Assembly: GCA_020248915.1 (NCBI GenBank)
Contig: JADCGP010000006.1
Span: forward strand, 1 to 64,000
Origin: Rubrivivax sp.
Lineage (GTDB): Bacteria; Pseudomonadota; Gammaproteobacteria; Burkholderiales; Burkholderiaceae_C
Direction of reading: 5' to 3'
Length of the DNA: 64,000 bases
How positions within the stretch are numbered: the stretch's first letter is position 1; each line of letters opens with the position of its first letter. Both the position numbers and the translations under genes were made by a program. Shown one piece after another: positions 48,930 through 57,363 of this stretch. The notes beneath the pieces were generated by a model. It searched no databases. It saw only the letters and a program-made list of their open reading frames with translations, and was not told the origin of the DNA.

Positions 48930-50088
48930 CTCCGGGCGCGCCGGCGGCGGCCGCCTCGGCGGGCGTGGCGGGCGTGGCGCGGCCACGTTGCTGGCACGCG
49001 GTGTCGCCGGTGCAGCGCTGGTGCTGGCCGCCGGCGCCGCGCTAGCGCAGGCAGCCGCATTTCCCGGCATCGGGCGCGCCGCCACGCCCAAGGAGATCGC
49101 GGCCTGGGACATCGACGTGCGCCCCGACTTCAAGGGCCTGCCCAAGGGCAGCGGCAGCGTGGCCCGCGGCCTGGAGGTCTGGGAGGCCCAGTGCGCCTCC
49201 TGCCACGGCGTCTTCGGCGAAAGCAACGAGGTCTTCAGCCCCATCGTCGGCGGCACCACGAAGCAGGACATGCAGACCGGCCGCGCGGCGCGGCTCTTCG
49301 ACCCCGGCTTCCCGCAGCGCACGACGCTGATGAAGCTGTCCACCGTCTCGACGCTGTGGGACTACATCCACCGCGCGATGCCCTGGAACCAGCCCAAGAC
49401 GCTCTCGGTCGACGACGTCTACGCCGTCACCGCCTACATCCTGAACCTGGGCGGCATCGTCGCGGACGACTTCGTGCTGAGCGACGCCAACATCGCGGAC
49501 GTGCAGCGCATCCTGCCCAACCGCAACGGCAAGACGCTCGCCCATGCCATGTGGCCCGGCGCGCCGATGGGGCCGGGCATGACCCGGACGCCCGACGTCA
49601 AGGCGGTGGCCTGCATGACCAACTGTCCCGCCGAGACCACGGTGGCCTCGTTCATCCCCGACCACGCGCGCAACGCCCACGGCAACCTGGCCGAGCAGAA
49701 CCGGCTGGTGGGCCCGCAGCGCGGCGCCGACACGACGCGGCCGCCGCCGGCCGCCGGTGCCGTGCGCGTGGCCGCGACAACGGCCGCGAACACCGCTGCG
49801 GCCCCCGGCGCGGCCGCGGCACCCGCCGACCCGGGCGCCGCGGCCCAGGCACTGGCGCGCAAGCACAACTGCCTGGCCTGCCACGGCCTCGACAGCAAGC
49901 TGGTCGGGCCCTCGCTGCGCGAGGTCGCGCGCAAGTATGCCGGCCGCGCCGATGCCGCGGACTACCTGGCCCAGCGCATCGTCTCCGGCGGCGCCGGCGT
50001 CTGGGGCGCGATCCCGATGCCGGCCCAGAACCTGCCCTCCGCCGACGCCAGGGCCCTGGCCGCATGGCTGGCCGCGGGCGCGCGCTGA
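48913..50088 (+). CDS. soxD: sulfane dehydrogenase cytochrome subunit SoxD
   Basis: The product is 391 aa from ATG 48,913 (a GTG at 48,901 is an alternative). A signal peptide precedes two cytochrome c domains. The first has CASCH (about residue 95) and the second has CLACH (about residue 320). An Ala/Pro-rich linker joins them. It accepts electrons from SoxC. It overlaps soxC by 17 bp, showing cotranslation. The order CD-YZAXB places the sulfane dehydrogenase first. Confidence 0.92.
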   Translation: MSSCPDSGRAGGGRLGGRGGRGAATLLARGVAGAALVLAAGAALAQAAAFPGIGRAATPKEIAAWDIDVRPDFKGLPKGSGSVARGLEVWEAQCASCHGVFGESNEVFSPIVGGTTKQDMQTGRAARLFDPGFPQRTTLMKLSTVSTLWDYIHRAMPWNQPKTLSVDDVYAVTAYILNLGGIVADDFVLSDANIADVQRILPNRNGKTLAHAMWPGAPMGPGMTRTPDVKAVACMTNCPAETTVASFIPDHARNAHGNLAEQNRLVGPQRGADTTRPPPAAGAVRVAATTAANTAAAPGAAAAPADPGAAAQALARKHNCLACHGLDSKLVGPSLREVARKYAGRADAADYLAQRIVSGGAGVWGAIPMPAQNLPSADARALAAWLAAGAR

Positions 50089-50144
50089 CGAACGCGCCCA
50101 CAATGCTCGACCCGTACCCCGTGATCCACCGAGAGGAGCACCCC

Positions 50145-50603
50145 ATGACCACCCGACGCGAGATGCTCGCCACCGGCTCGAAGGTGGCGGCGCTGCTGGC
50201 CGCCGCCGGCATCGTCCCCGCCACCGCGCACGCCGACTGGAACAAGACCGCCTTCGACGCCAAGACGATGGCCGAGGCCGCCCGCGCCTTCGGCGGCGCC
50301 ACGCCGGCCGAGAGCAAGGACGTCACCGTCAACGGCCCGGACATCGCCGAGAACGGCGCCGTCGTGCCGATCGGCGGCGCGACGACGATCCCCAATGCCA
50401 GGCGGCTGCTGCTGCTGGTCGAGAAGAACCCCAACGTGCTCGCCGCCGCCTTCGACATCACCGACGCGGTCGACCCGAGCTTCAACACGCGGGTGAAGAT
50501 GGGGCAGTCCTCCGACGTGTTCGCCGTGGCGATCACGGCCGACAACAAGGTCTTCTTCGCCAAGAAGGAGATCAAGGTCACCCTCGGCGGCTGCGGCGGC
50601 TGA
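50145..50603 (+). CDS. soxY: sulfur carrier protein SoxY
   Basis: The product is 152 aa from ATG 50,145. A Tat-like signal (TRREMLATGSKV) precedes the immunoglobulin-like domain. The protein ends VTLGGCGG, the invariant C-terminal motif whose Cys carries the sulfur substrate. It pairs with SoxZ. The start has a good ribosome-binding site GAGAGGAG. It is followed 26 bp later by soxZ. Confidence 0.95.
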   Translation: MTTRREMLATGSKVAALLAAAGIVPATAHADWNKTAFDAKTMAEAARAFGGATPAESKDVTVNGPDIAENGAVVPIGGATTIPNARRLLLLVEKNPNVLAAAFDITDAVDPSFNTRVKMGQSSDVFAVAITADNKVFFAKKEIKVTLGGCGG

Positions 50604-50629
50604 TCCCTGACGACGCAAGGAGAACGAAC

Positions 50630-50941
50630 ATGGCAGACCCGATGCGCATCCGTGCCCAGTTGCAGGGCGACAAGGCCACCGTCCGCGTGCTTATGGCCCA
50701 CGAGATGGAGACCGGACAGCGCCGCGACAGCGCGGGCAAGGTGATCCCGGCCTGGTTCATCCAGGAGGTCACGGCCACGCTGAACGGCAGGCCGGTTCTG
50801 AACGCCCAGTGGGGGCCGGCGGTGGCGAAGAACCCGTTCCTGCAGTTCAACGTCCGCGGCGCCAAGGCCGGCGACAAGGTCGTCGTGTCCTGGAAGGACA
50901 ACAAGGGCGACACCCGCACCGACGAAGCGACGGTGGCCTGA
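50630..50941 (+). CDS. soxZ: thiosulfate oxidation carrier complex protein SoxZ
   Basis: The product is 103 aa, a soluble immunoglobulin-like protein without a signal peptide. It has MRIRAQLQGDKATVRVLMAHEMETGQRRD and the WKDNKGDTRTDEA end typical of SoxZ. It is exported together with SoxY as a complex. A ribosome-binding site AAGGAGAACG precedes it. Confidence 0.94.
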   Translation: MADPMRIRAQLQGDKATVRVLMAHEMETGQRRDSAGKVIPAWFIQEVTATLNGRPVLNAQWGPAVAKNPFLQFNVRGAKAGDKVVVSWKDNKGDTRTDEATVA

Positions 50942-50969
50942 AGAGCCGCCGCACGACAAGAGGAGACCT

Positions 50970-51794
50970 ATGTCGCACCCCATCCCGGCCCTGCTGCTGG
51001 CTGCCGCCCTGGCGGCGGGCAGCGTGCACGCGCAGACCCCCGCTCCCGCGGCCGCCGGCGCGGCGAAGACCGATCCGCTGGCCGAGTACCGCCGGCTGCT
51101 CGAAGAGGGCAACCCGGCCGAACTGTTCGAGGCCCGCGGCGAGCGGCTGTGGACGCAGAAGCGCGGGCCCAGGAGCGCCAGCCTCGAGCGGTGCGACCTC
51201 GGCCAGGGGCCGGGCGTCGTCAAGGGCGCCTTCGTCACGCTGCCGCGCTGGTTCGAGGACGCCGGCAAGGTGATGGACCTCGAGGCGCGGCTGGTCTGGT
51301 GCATGGAGAAGCTGCAGGGCTTCGACGGCGCCGAGATCGCGAAGCAGCCCTTCGACCGCGGCGAGATGGCCAACGTCGTCGCGCTGGCCACCTGGGTGGC
51401 TGCGATGTCGCGCGGCATGCGTTTCGACCTGCCGCAGAAGCACCCGCAGGAAAAGCTGATGTACGAGGTCGGCAAGCGGGCCTTCTTCTTCCGCGGCGGC
51501 ACGCACGACTTCTCGTGCGCCTCCTGCCACGGCGTGGCCGGCCAGCGCATCCGGATGCAGGACCTGCCGCTGCTCACCACCAACCCGGGCGACGGCGTCG
51601 GCTTCGCGGCCTGGCCGGCCTACCGCGTCAGCGCCGGCCAGATGTGGGGCATGCAGTGGCGGCTCAACGACTGCTTCCGCCAGCAGCGCTTCCCGTACCC
51701 CGGGTTCGCCTCGGACGTGACGGTCGCGCTGTCCACCTACATGGGCGTCAACGCCAAGGGCGCGATGTCCATCGCCCCCGCGGTCAAGCGCTGA
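50970..51794 (+). CDS. soxA: L-cysteine S-thiosulfotransferase subunit SoxA (mono-haem)
   Basis: The product is 274 aa with a signal peptide (cleavage after VHA). Only one haem site, CASCH, is present, near residue 190. The conserved Cys (RLNDCFRQQRFPYP) supplies the axial ligand. The first haem of di-haem SoxA is replaced by two Cys (LERCDLG and VWCMEKL), likely a disulfide as in the Starkeya type. With SoxX it attaches thiosulfate to SoxYZ. Confidence 0.93.
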   Translation: MSHPIPALLLAAALAAGSVHAQTPAPAAAGAAKTDPLAEYRRLLEEGNPAELFEARGERLWTQKRGPRSASLERCDLGQGPGVVKGAFVTLPRWFEDAGKVMDLEARLVWCMEKLQGFDGAEIAKQPFDRGEMANVVALATWVAAMSRGMRFDLPQKHPQEKLMYEVGKRAFFFRGGTHDFSCASCHGVAGQRIRMQDLPLLTTNPGDGVGFAAWPAYRVSAGQMWGMQWRLNDCFRQQRFPYPGFASDVTVALSTYMGVNAKGAMSIAPAVKR

Positions 51795-51801
51795 AGGAGC
51801 G

Positions 51802-52455
51802 ATGCACATGACGCTTCGCACGTCCATCACCGGCCTGGCCGCCGGTTCGCTGCTGCTGGCCGGATGCGCCTCGCTGCCGTCGAGCAGCGAGCTCGACCGC
51901 ATCGCCGCCCAGTCGATCCAGGGATCGTTCCGCGACCAGGGCATCGCCAAGGTCGACCGCATCAAGCAGGACCTGGCCCAGGCCGCCTGCTCGAGCGACA
52001 AGGCGCCCGACGAGGCCACCGTCGAGCGGATCCAGGCCGAGGCGCGCGCCACCATCAAGTGGCCGGCCAACGGCTGGTACCTGGGCGACTTCCGCGAGGG
52101 CGAGCGCATCGCGCAGAGCGGCCGCGGCATGACCTGGACCGACGCCAGCACCGCCACCAGCGCCAACGGCGGCAACTGCTACAACTGCCACCAGATCTCC
52201 AAGCAGGAGATCAGCCACGGCACGATCGGCCCGAGCCTCTACAACTACGGCCGCAACCGCGGCATCACGGGCCTGGACGGCCCGACCGTGCAGCCCATCT
52301 TCGAGTACACGTGGATGAAGCTCTGGAACCCGCGCGCCACCAACGCCTGCTCGCAGATGCCGCGCCTGGGTCACATGGGCGTGCTCGACGAGAACCAGAT
52401 CCGCCACCTGATGGCGCTGCTGCTCGACCCGCGCTCGCCGGTCAACCAGCCCTGA
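51802..52455 (+). CDS. soxX: SoxX cytochrome c with lipobox
   Basis: The product is 217 aa. The lipobox LLLAGC (about residues 17-22) predicts lipid attachment, unusual because SoxX is normally soluble. An approximately 60-residue helical insert follows before the haem domain. The single CYNCH is near residue 128, and an axial Met is available in CSQMPRLGHMGVL. It partners SoxA. It starts 7 bp after soxA. Confidence 0.9.
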   Translation: MHMTLRTSITGLAAGSLLLAGCASLPSSSELDRIAAQSIQGSFRDQGIAKVDRIKQDLAQAACSSDKAPDEATVERIQAEARATIKWPANGWYLGDFREGERIAQSGRGMTWTDASTATSANGGNCYNCHQISKQEISHGTIGPSLYNYGRNRGITGLDGPTVQPIFEYTWMKLWNPRATNACSQMPRLGHMGVLDENQIRHLMALLLDPRSPVNQP

Positions 52456-52471
52456 CCCCCGAGGTCCCCGC

Positions 52472-54238
52472 ATGAATCGCCGCGATTTCCAGCAGGTGCT
52501 GGCCGCGGCGGCAGCCGCAGGCTTGCCGCTCGCGAGGTGGTCCGAGGCCGACGCGGCCACCGCCGAGGCCGCGCTGTACGACATCCCGCCGCTGGGCAGT
52601 GGCGGCGGCTTCGTCAGCCTGCTTCACATGACCGACTGCCATGCGCAGCTGCTGCCGATCCACTTCCGCGAGCCGAGCGTCAACCTCGGCGTCGGCGCTA
52701 TGTCGGGCCAGCTTCCGCACCTGGTGGGCGAGCAGCTGCTGAAGAAGGCCGGCGTGCGCCCGGGCACCGCGCTCGCCCACGCCTACACGTTCCTGGACTT
52801 CGAACGCGCGGCGCGCCGCTACGGCAAGGTGGGGGGCTTCGCGCACCTGGCCACGCTGGTCAAGCGCCTGAAGGCGAGCCGTCCCGGTGCGCTGCTGCTC
52901 GACGGCGGCGACACCTGGCAGGGGTCGGCGACCTCGCTGTGGACCAACGCGCAGGACATGGTCGACGCCTGCAAGGCGCTGACGGTGGACGTGATGACGG
53001 GCCACTGGGAGTTCACCTACGGCATGGAGCGGGTGAAGGAGATCGTCGAGAAGGACTTCAAGGGCGGCACGGGCAGCGGCGCGGCGGCGCACCGCATCGA
53101 CTTCGTCGCCCAGAACGTCAGGACCACCGACTTCGGCGACCCGGTCTTCGCGCCCTACGTGATCAAGGTCATCAACGGCGTGCAGGTCGCGATCGTCGGC
53201 CAGGCCTTCCCGTACACGCCGATCGCCAACCCACGCTACATGGTCCGTGACTGGGAGTTCGGCATCCAGGAAGAGAACATGCAGAAGGTGGTGGACGACG
53301 CGCGCGCGAAGGGGGCGCAGCTCGTCGTCCTGCTCAGCCACAACGGCATGGACGTCGACCTGAAGATGGCCGGCCGCGTGCGCGGCATCGACGTCGTGCT
53401 CGGCGGCCACACGCACGACGGCGTTCCGGTGGCGGTGCCGGTCGCCAACCCCGGCGGGACGACGCTGGTCACCAATGCCGGCAGCAACGGCAAGTTCCTC
53501 GGCCTGATGGACATGCAGTTGCGCGACGGCAGGCTGAGCGCCTGGCGCTACCGGCTGCTGCCGGTGTTCGCCAACCAGCTGCGCGCCGACCCCGGGATGC
53601 AGGCGCTGATCGACCGCATCCGCGCGCCCTACCAGGCCAGGCTCGAGGAGCAGCTCGCCGTCACCGACGGGCTGCTGTACCGCCGCGGCAACTTCAACGG
53701 CAGCTGGGACCAGCTGGTGTGCGACGCGCTGATGGAAGTGCAGGGCGCGCAGATCGCCTTCAGCCCGGGCTTCCGCTGGGGCACGAGCCTGCTGCCGGGC
53801 CAGGCCATCACGCGCGAGCTGATGATGGACCAGCTCGCGATCACCTACCCGCACGCCACCGTCGCCGACATGACGGGCGAGTTCATCAAGACCGTGCTCG
53901 AGGACGTCGCCGACAACCTGTTCAACCCCGACCCTTACTACCAGCAGGGCGGCGACATGGTGCGCGTCGGCGGGCTCGCCTACACGATCGATCCGAACGC
54001 GAGGATGGGATCGCGCATCACCGACATGCGGCTGGGCGGCGTGCCCCTGGAGGCCGGCAGGACCTACAAGGTGGCGGGGTGGGCGCCGGTGGCCGAGGAG
54101 GCTGCGCGCGCGGGCCTGAAGCCGGTGTGGGAGGTCGTCGAGGCATGGCTGAAGTCGCGCCCCGGTGGCAGAGTCGCTCCGCGGCGCGTGAACGTGCCGC
54201 GTATCGTGGGCATGTCCGGCAACCCCGGCATGGCCTGA
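52472..54238 (+). CDS. soxB: SoxB, sulfate thioesterase (dimanganese)
   Basis: The product is 588 aa. A twin-arginine motif is in the first residues (MNRRDFQQV). The metallophosphoesterase domain has the binuclear metal motifs HMTDCHAQLLP, GGDTWQG, GHWEFTYG and LLSHNGMDVD, followed by VVLGGHTHD. The C-terminal 5'-nucleotidase-like domain follows. It releases sulfate from SoxY-bound S-thiosulfonate. It is 16 bp after soxX and ends the core sox set. Confidence 0.95.
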   Translation: MNRRDFQQVLAAAAAAGLPLARWSEADAATAEAALYDIPPLGSGGGFVSLLHMTDCHAQLLPIHFREPSVNLGVGAMSGQLPHLVGEQLLKKAGVRPGTALAHAYTFLDFERAARRYGKVGGFAHLATLVKRLKASRPGALLLDGGDTWQGSATSLWTNAQDMVDACKALTVDVMTGHWEFTYGMERVKEIVEKDFKGGTGSGAAAHRIDFVAQNVRTTDFGDPVFAPYVIKVINGVQVAIVGQAFPYTPIANPRYMVRDWEFGIQEENMQKVVDDARAKGAQLVVLLSHNGMDVDLKMAGRVRGIDVVLGGHTHDGVPVAVPVANPGGTTLVTNAGSNGKFLGLMDMQLRDGRLSAWRYRLLPVFANQLRADPGMQALIDRIRAPYQARLEEQLAVTDGLLYRRGNFNGSWDQLVCDALMEVQGAQIAFSPGFRWGTSLLPGQAITRELMMDQLAITYPHATVADMTGEFIKTVLEDVADNLFNPDPYYQQGGDMVRVGGLAYTIDPNARMGSRITDMRLGGVPLEAGRTYKVAGWAPVAEEAARAGLKPVWEVVEAWLKSRPGGRVAPRRVNVPRIVGMSGNPGMA

Positions 54239-54270
54239 GCACCCACCACGCGACCCTCGAGGAGATCCCG

Positions 54271-54684
54271 ATGAGCCTGCGTTCCTTCGTCGCCGCCCTG
54301 GCGCTGGCCTGCACCACGCTCGGTGCGTGGGCGCAGGACGTCGTCGTCTACCACTTCGACAACACCGCGGCGCAGGCCCTGAAGGGGCTTCGCAACATGC
54401 GCAACCACCTCGACGTCGATCCCAATGCGAAGATCGTCGCCGTGGCGCACGCCGAGGGCGTGGACTTCCTGATGGAGGGCGCCAAGGACGCCAACGGCAG
54501 CCCCTATGCCGGCCTGATCGCGGCGCTGGTGGCGCGGGGCGTGAAGTTCGAGGTCTGCGAGATCACGCTGCGCAACCGCAACCTCAAGCGCGAGCAGTTC
54601 CTCCAGGAGGCCGAGTTCACGCCCTCGGGCGTCGTGCGCATCGCCCGGCTGCAGAAGGCGGGCGCGGCCTACATCAAGCCCTGA
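54271..54684 (+). CDS. DsrE family-like periplasmic protein
   Basis: The product is 137 aa with a signal peptide (cleavage after AWA). The rest matches DsrE/DsrF-like proteins: VVVYHFDNTAAQALKGLRNMRNHLDVDP, and the conserved GVKFEVCEITLRNRNL carrying the single Cys. It may hold or transfer sulfur between Sox proteins, which is inferred from context. It lies 32 bp after soxB and is probably cotranscribed. Confidence 0.82.
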   Translation: MSLRSFVAALALACTTLGAWAQDVVVYHFDNTAAQALKGLRNMRNHLDVDPNAKIVAVAHAEGVDFLMEGAKDANGSPYAGLIAALVARGVKFEVCEITLRNRNLKREQFLQEAEFTPSGVVRIARLQKAGAAYIKP

Positions 54685-54878
54685 CGGGTATCGAGCCACG
54701 GTCCGCCTGCCGCCGCGAGGATGAACGTCCGGGGGCGACCTGGAGGCGACGCGATGGGGCTGGAAACACGGGTGCAGCGCTGTGGGGAGGGGCCCGTGCC
54801 GGCGCTCGCGGGCCGGCCCGCCGACGCCCGGCCCGGGCTGCACCACGATCGGCCGGTGCCGGGCCCGCAGGGGGCGTC

Positions 54879-55823
54879 ATGAGCCGGCGCCCGCGGCTGG
54901 CCGCGCTGTGCGCCGGCTGGTGCATCGTCTTCTGGACGTTCGTCGCCTCGGCGCAGCCGCTGCAGCCGCAGCCGGTGGCGCCCGGGGTCTGGATGGTGCA
55001 GGGCGCCGCCGCCCTCGGCTCACCCGCCAACCGCAACTTCGTCTCCAACGCGGCCTTCGTCGTCACCGGCGAGGGCGTGGTCGTCATCGACGCGCTCGGC
55101 GCGCCCGCGCTGGCCGAGGAACTGCTCGCTGCCATAGCGCGCATCACCCCGCAGCCGGTGCGGCGCGTGATCGTCACGCACTACCACGCCGATCACGTCT
55201 ACGGCCTGCAGGCCTTCCAGGCGCGCGGCGCGCGGATCGTCGCCCACCGCGCCGGCCGCGAGTACCTGCTGTCGGACGCTGCGCGCCTGCGCCTGCAGGC
55301 CAGCCGCGAGGAGCTCGCGCCCTGGATCGACGCGGCCACGCGGCTCGTCGAGGCCGACCAGTGGATCGAGGGCCCGGAACGCTTCGTGCTCGGCGGCGTG
55401 GCGTTCGAGCTGCTGCCGGCCGGCCCGGCCCACACGCCCGAGGACCTGATCGTCGTGCTGCCGCAGTCGGGCGTGGCCTTCGTCGGCGACCTGGTGTTCC
55501 GCAACCGCATCCCCTTCGTCGGCCAAGCCGACAGCCGGCGCTGGATCGCCAGCCTCGACCGGCTGATCGCGCTGGCGCCGCGGATCGTCGTGCCGGGCCA
55601 CGGGCCGGCATCGACGAGCGCAGAATCCGATCTGGCACTGACGCGCGACTACCTGCGCCACCTGCGCGCGAGCATGGGCGCGGCGGCTCGCAACCTCGAG
55701 CCGTTCGAGGAGGCCTACGCCCGCACCGACTGGAGCCGCTTCGAGCACCTCCCCCTGTTCCAGGCCGCCAACCGGATGAACGCGTACAACACCTACCTCC
55801 TGATGGAGCACGAAGCCCCATGA
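54879..55823 (+). CDS. metallo-beta-lactamase fold hydrolase (SoxH-like)
   Basis: The product is 314 aa with a signal peptide (cleavage after ASA). The metal-binding THYHADHVYG motif lies near residue 108, with later GDLVF and VVPGHGPAS. It resembles periplasmic SoxH-type metallohydrolases of sox clusters. The substrate is unknown. It follows a 194 bp gene-free spacer after the DsrE-like gene and overlaps the following gene by 4 bp (ATGA). Confidence 0.85.
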   Translation: MSRRPRLAALCAGWCIVFWTFVASAQPLQPQPVAPGVWMVQGAAALGSPANRNFVSNAAFVVTGEGVVVIDALGAPALAEELLAAIARITPQPVRRVIVTHYHADHVYGLQAFQARGARIVAHRAGREYLLSDAARLRLQASREELAPWIDAATRLVEADQWIEGPERFVLGGVAFELLPAGPAHTPEDLIVVLPQSGVAFVGDLVFRNRIPFVGQADSRRWIASLDRLIALAPRIVVPGHGPASTSAESDLALTRDYLRHLRASMGAAARNLEPFEEAYARTDWSRFEHLPLFQAANRMNAYNTYLLMEHEAP

Positions 55824-56320
55824 GAAGACGCACGCTGCTGCTGTCGGGCGCCTGGGCCGCCGCCGCGGCGCCCGCGGGCCTGGTCCATGCCGAGCCCGCG
55901 GCGCCGGGCCAGCGCGTCGCCTGGCCCGACGTGGCGCTGCTGGATGGCACGACCTTCGGCGCCGCGCAGGCCGAGGGCCGTGCGGTGGTGGCGGTGTTCT
56001 GGTCGATCGGCTGCCCGTTCTGCCGCCGGCACAACCCGCACGTCGAGAAGCTGCACCGCGCCGCGCGCGCGGCCGGCCGGCCGCTGACGGTGCTGGGCAT
56101 CGCGCGCGACCGCGACGCGGCGGCCGTTCGGGCGCACGCGCGCGAGCGCGGCTACACGTTCCCGATCACGCTGGACGCCACGCCGCTGGCCGCGGCGCTG
56201 TCGCGCCGCAACCTGATCCCGCTCACCGTCACGGTCGACCGGCGCGGTCTGCTGCGGCAGGTGATCCCCGGCGAGATGTTCGAGGAGGACGTGATGGAGC
56301 TGCTGGGGCTGGCGGCGTGA
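55820..56320 (+). CDS. periplasmic thioredoxin (SoxW/TlpA-like)
   Basis: The product is 166 aa. A signal peptide (RRRTLLLSGAW) precedes a TlpA-like domain with CPFC near residue 75 (SIGCPFCRRHNP). A later ITLDATPLAAALSRRNLIPLTV contains the cis-proline region. It keeps SoxY or other Sox proteins reduced, by inference from SoxW. It overlaps the metallo-lactamase gene by 4 bp and the regulator by 4 bp (GTGA), forming a tight unit. No soxV/ccdA follows. Confidence 0.87.
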   Translation: MRRRTLLLSGAWAAAAAPAGLVHAEPAAPGQRVAWPDVALLDGTTFGAAQAEGRAVVAVFWSIGCPFCRRHNPHVEKLHRAARAAGRPLTVLGIARDRDAAAVRAHARERGYTFPITLDATPLAAALSRRNLIPLTVTVDRRGLLRQVIPGEMFEEDVMELLGLAA

Positions 56321-56682
56321 ACGGCGCGCGTGACGCCGAGGACGAGGGCGCGGCGGTCTTCGAGACCGCCGCCGACCTGTTCAAGCTGCTGTCCACGCCG
56401 GTGCGGCTGCGCATCATCAGCGCGCTGTGCGGGCACGAGAAGAACGTCTCGCAGCTGCTGGCGGAGATCGACACGACGCAGCCCAACATGAGCCAGCACC
56501 TGGCGGCGCTGCACCGCGCCGGCGTGCTGGCACGCCGGCGCGAGGCCACGCAGATCTACTACCGGATCGCCAGCGAGCCCGCGGCGGCGCTGTGCCGCGC
56601 CGTGTGCACCCAGATCGCGGTGGAGCTCGACGACGGCGCCCAGCTGCCCTCGGCGCAGCGCCTGGTGCGCGGGCCGCGCTAG
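56317..56682 (+). CDS. ArsR family transcriptional regulator (SoxR-like)
   Basis: The product is 121 aa, starting with GTG. A winged helix-turn-helix of the ArsR type is present (TPVRLRIISALCGHEKNVSQLLAEI, then TTQPNMSQHLAALHRAGVLARRREATQIYYRI). Cys residues in SALCGHE and ALCRAVCTQ could act as redox switches as in SoxR. It is coupled to the SoxW-like gene, so it is probably an autoregulated repressor of the cluster (inference). It is convergent with the flavin reductase gene 23 bp away. Confidence 0.87.
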   Translation: MNGARDAEDEGAAVFETAADLFKLLSTPVRLRIISALCGHEKNVSQLLAEIDTTQPNMSQHLAALHRAGVLARRREATQIYYRIASEPAAALCRAVCTQIAVELDDGAQLPSAQRLVRGPR

Positions 56683-56705
56683 CTGGAGCCGCGGCAGCCC
56701 GCCCG

Positions 56706-57266
56706 CTACGCGGCGAGCCGGCCGCACACGGTCACCAGCCGCTCGGCGATGGCCTTGACCGCCGCCGCGGCCTGCGCGTCCTTCAGGGCGCCCGTCTCGT
56801 CGAAGGCCGCATGGGCCTGCGCGAGCGCGTACTGCTCCGGCAGCACCAGCACGCCGATGCCGCTCAGGATCTGCCGCAGGTGCGGCAGGCCGCGCAGCCC
56901 GCCCCGGGGTCCGGGGGACGCGGCCAGCAGCGCCGCGGTCCGGCCGGCCATCGAGTTGCCTTCGCCGCGCGTGGCCCAGTCGATGGCGTTCTTCAGCACC
57001 GCGCTCACGCTGCCGTTGTACTCGGGGCTGGCCACCAGCAGCCCGTCGTGGGCCGCCAGCAGGGCCTTGAACTTCACGGCCCCTGGCGGGAGCCCCGACG
57101 CGGCCTCGGCGTCGCCGTCGTACAGCGGCATCGCGAGGTCGGCCAGGTCGAGCAGGGTCACCTCGGCGCCTGCGGCCTGCGCGTGCCCGGCCGCCGCGCG
57201 AACGAGCGTCTTGTTGTGCGAGTCCTTGCGGGTGGAACCGGCAAAGGCGAGGATCTTCACGGGCAT
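56706..57266 (-). CDS. NAD(P)H-dependent FMN reductase
   Basis: The product is 186 aa with a flavodoxin-like fold. The FMN-binding GSTRKDSHNKTL is near residues 10-21, followed by the PEYNGSVSAVLKNAIDW segment and GPRGGLRGLPHLRQIL. This matches NADPH-dependent FMN reductases of the ArsH/azoreductase type. ATG 57,266 has a good ribosome-binding site AAGGAGCC. It is the downstream gene of a small minus-strand group. Confidence 0.88.
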   Translation of the reverse strand: MPVKILAFAGSTRKDSHNKTLVRAAAGHAQAAGAEVTLLDLADLAMPLYDGDAEAASGLPPGAVKFKALLAAHDGLLVASPEYNGSVSAVLKNAIDWATRGEGNSMAGRTAALLAASPGPRGGLRGLPHLRQILSGIGVLVLPEQYALAQAHAAFDETGALKDAQAAAAVKAIAERLVTVCGRLAA

Positions 57267-57363
57267 CGAGGGGGCTCCTTGGGCCGGGTCGGTGGAAGTC
57301 GTGGGGACGTGGGCGAGGGCGTGATCGGGGCCGTCGCGCCGATGCCAGGCTGCGGCGCGGCGG

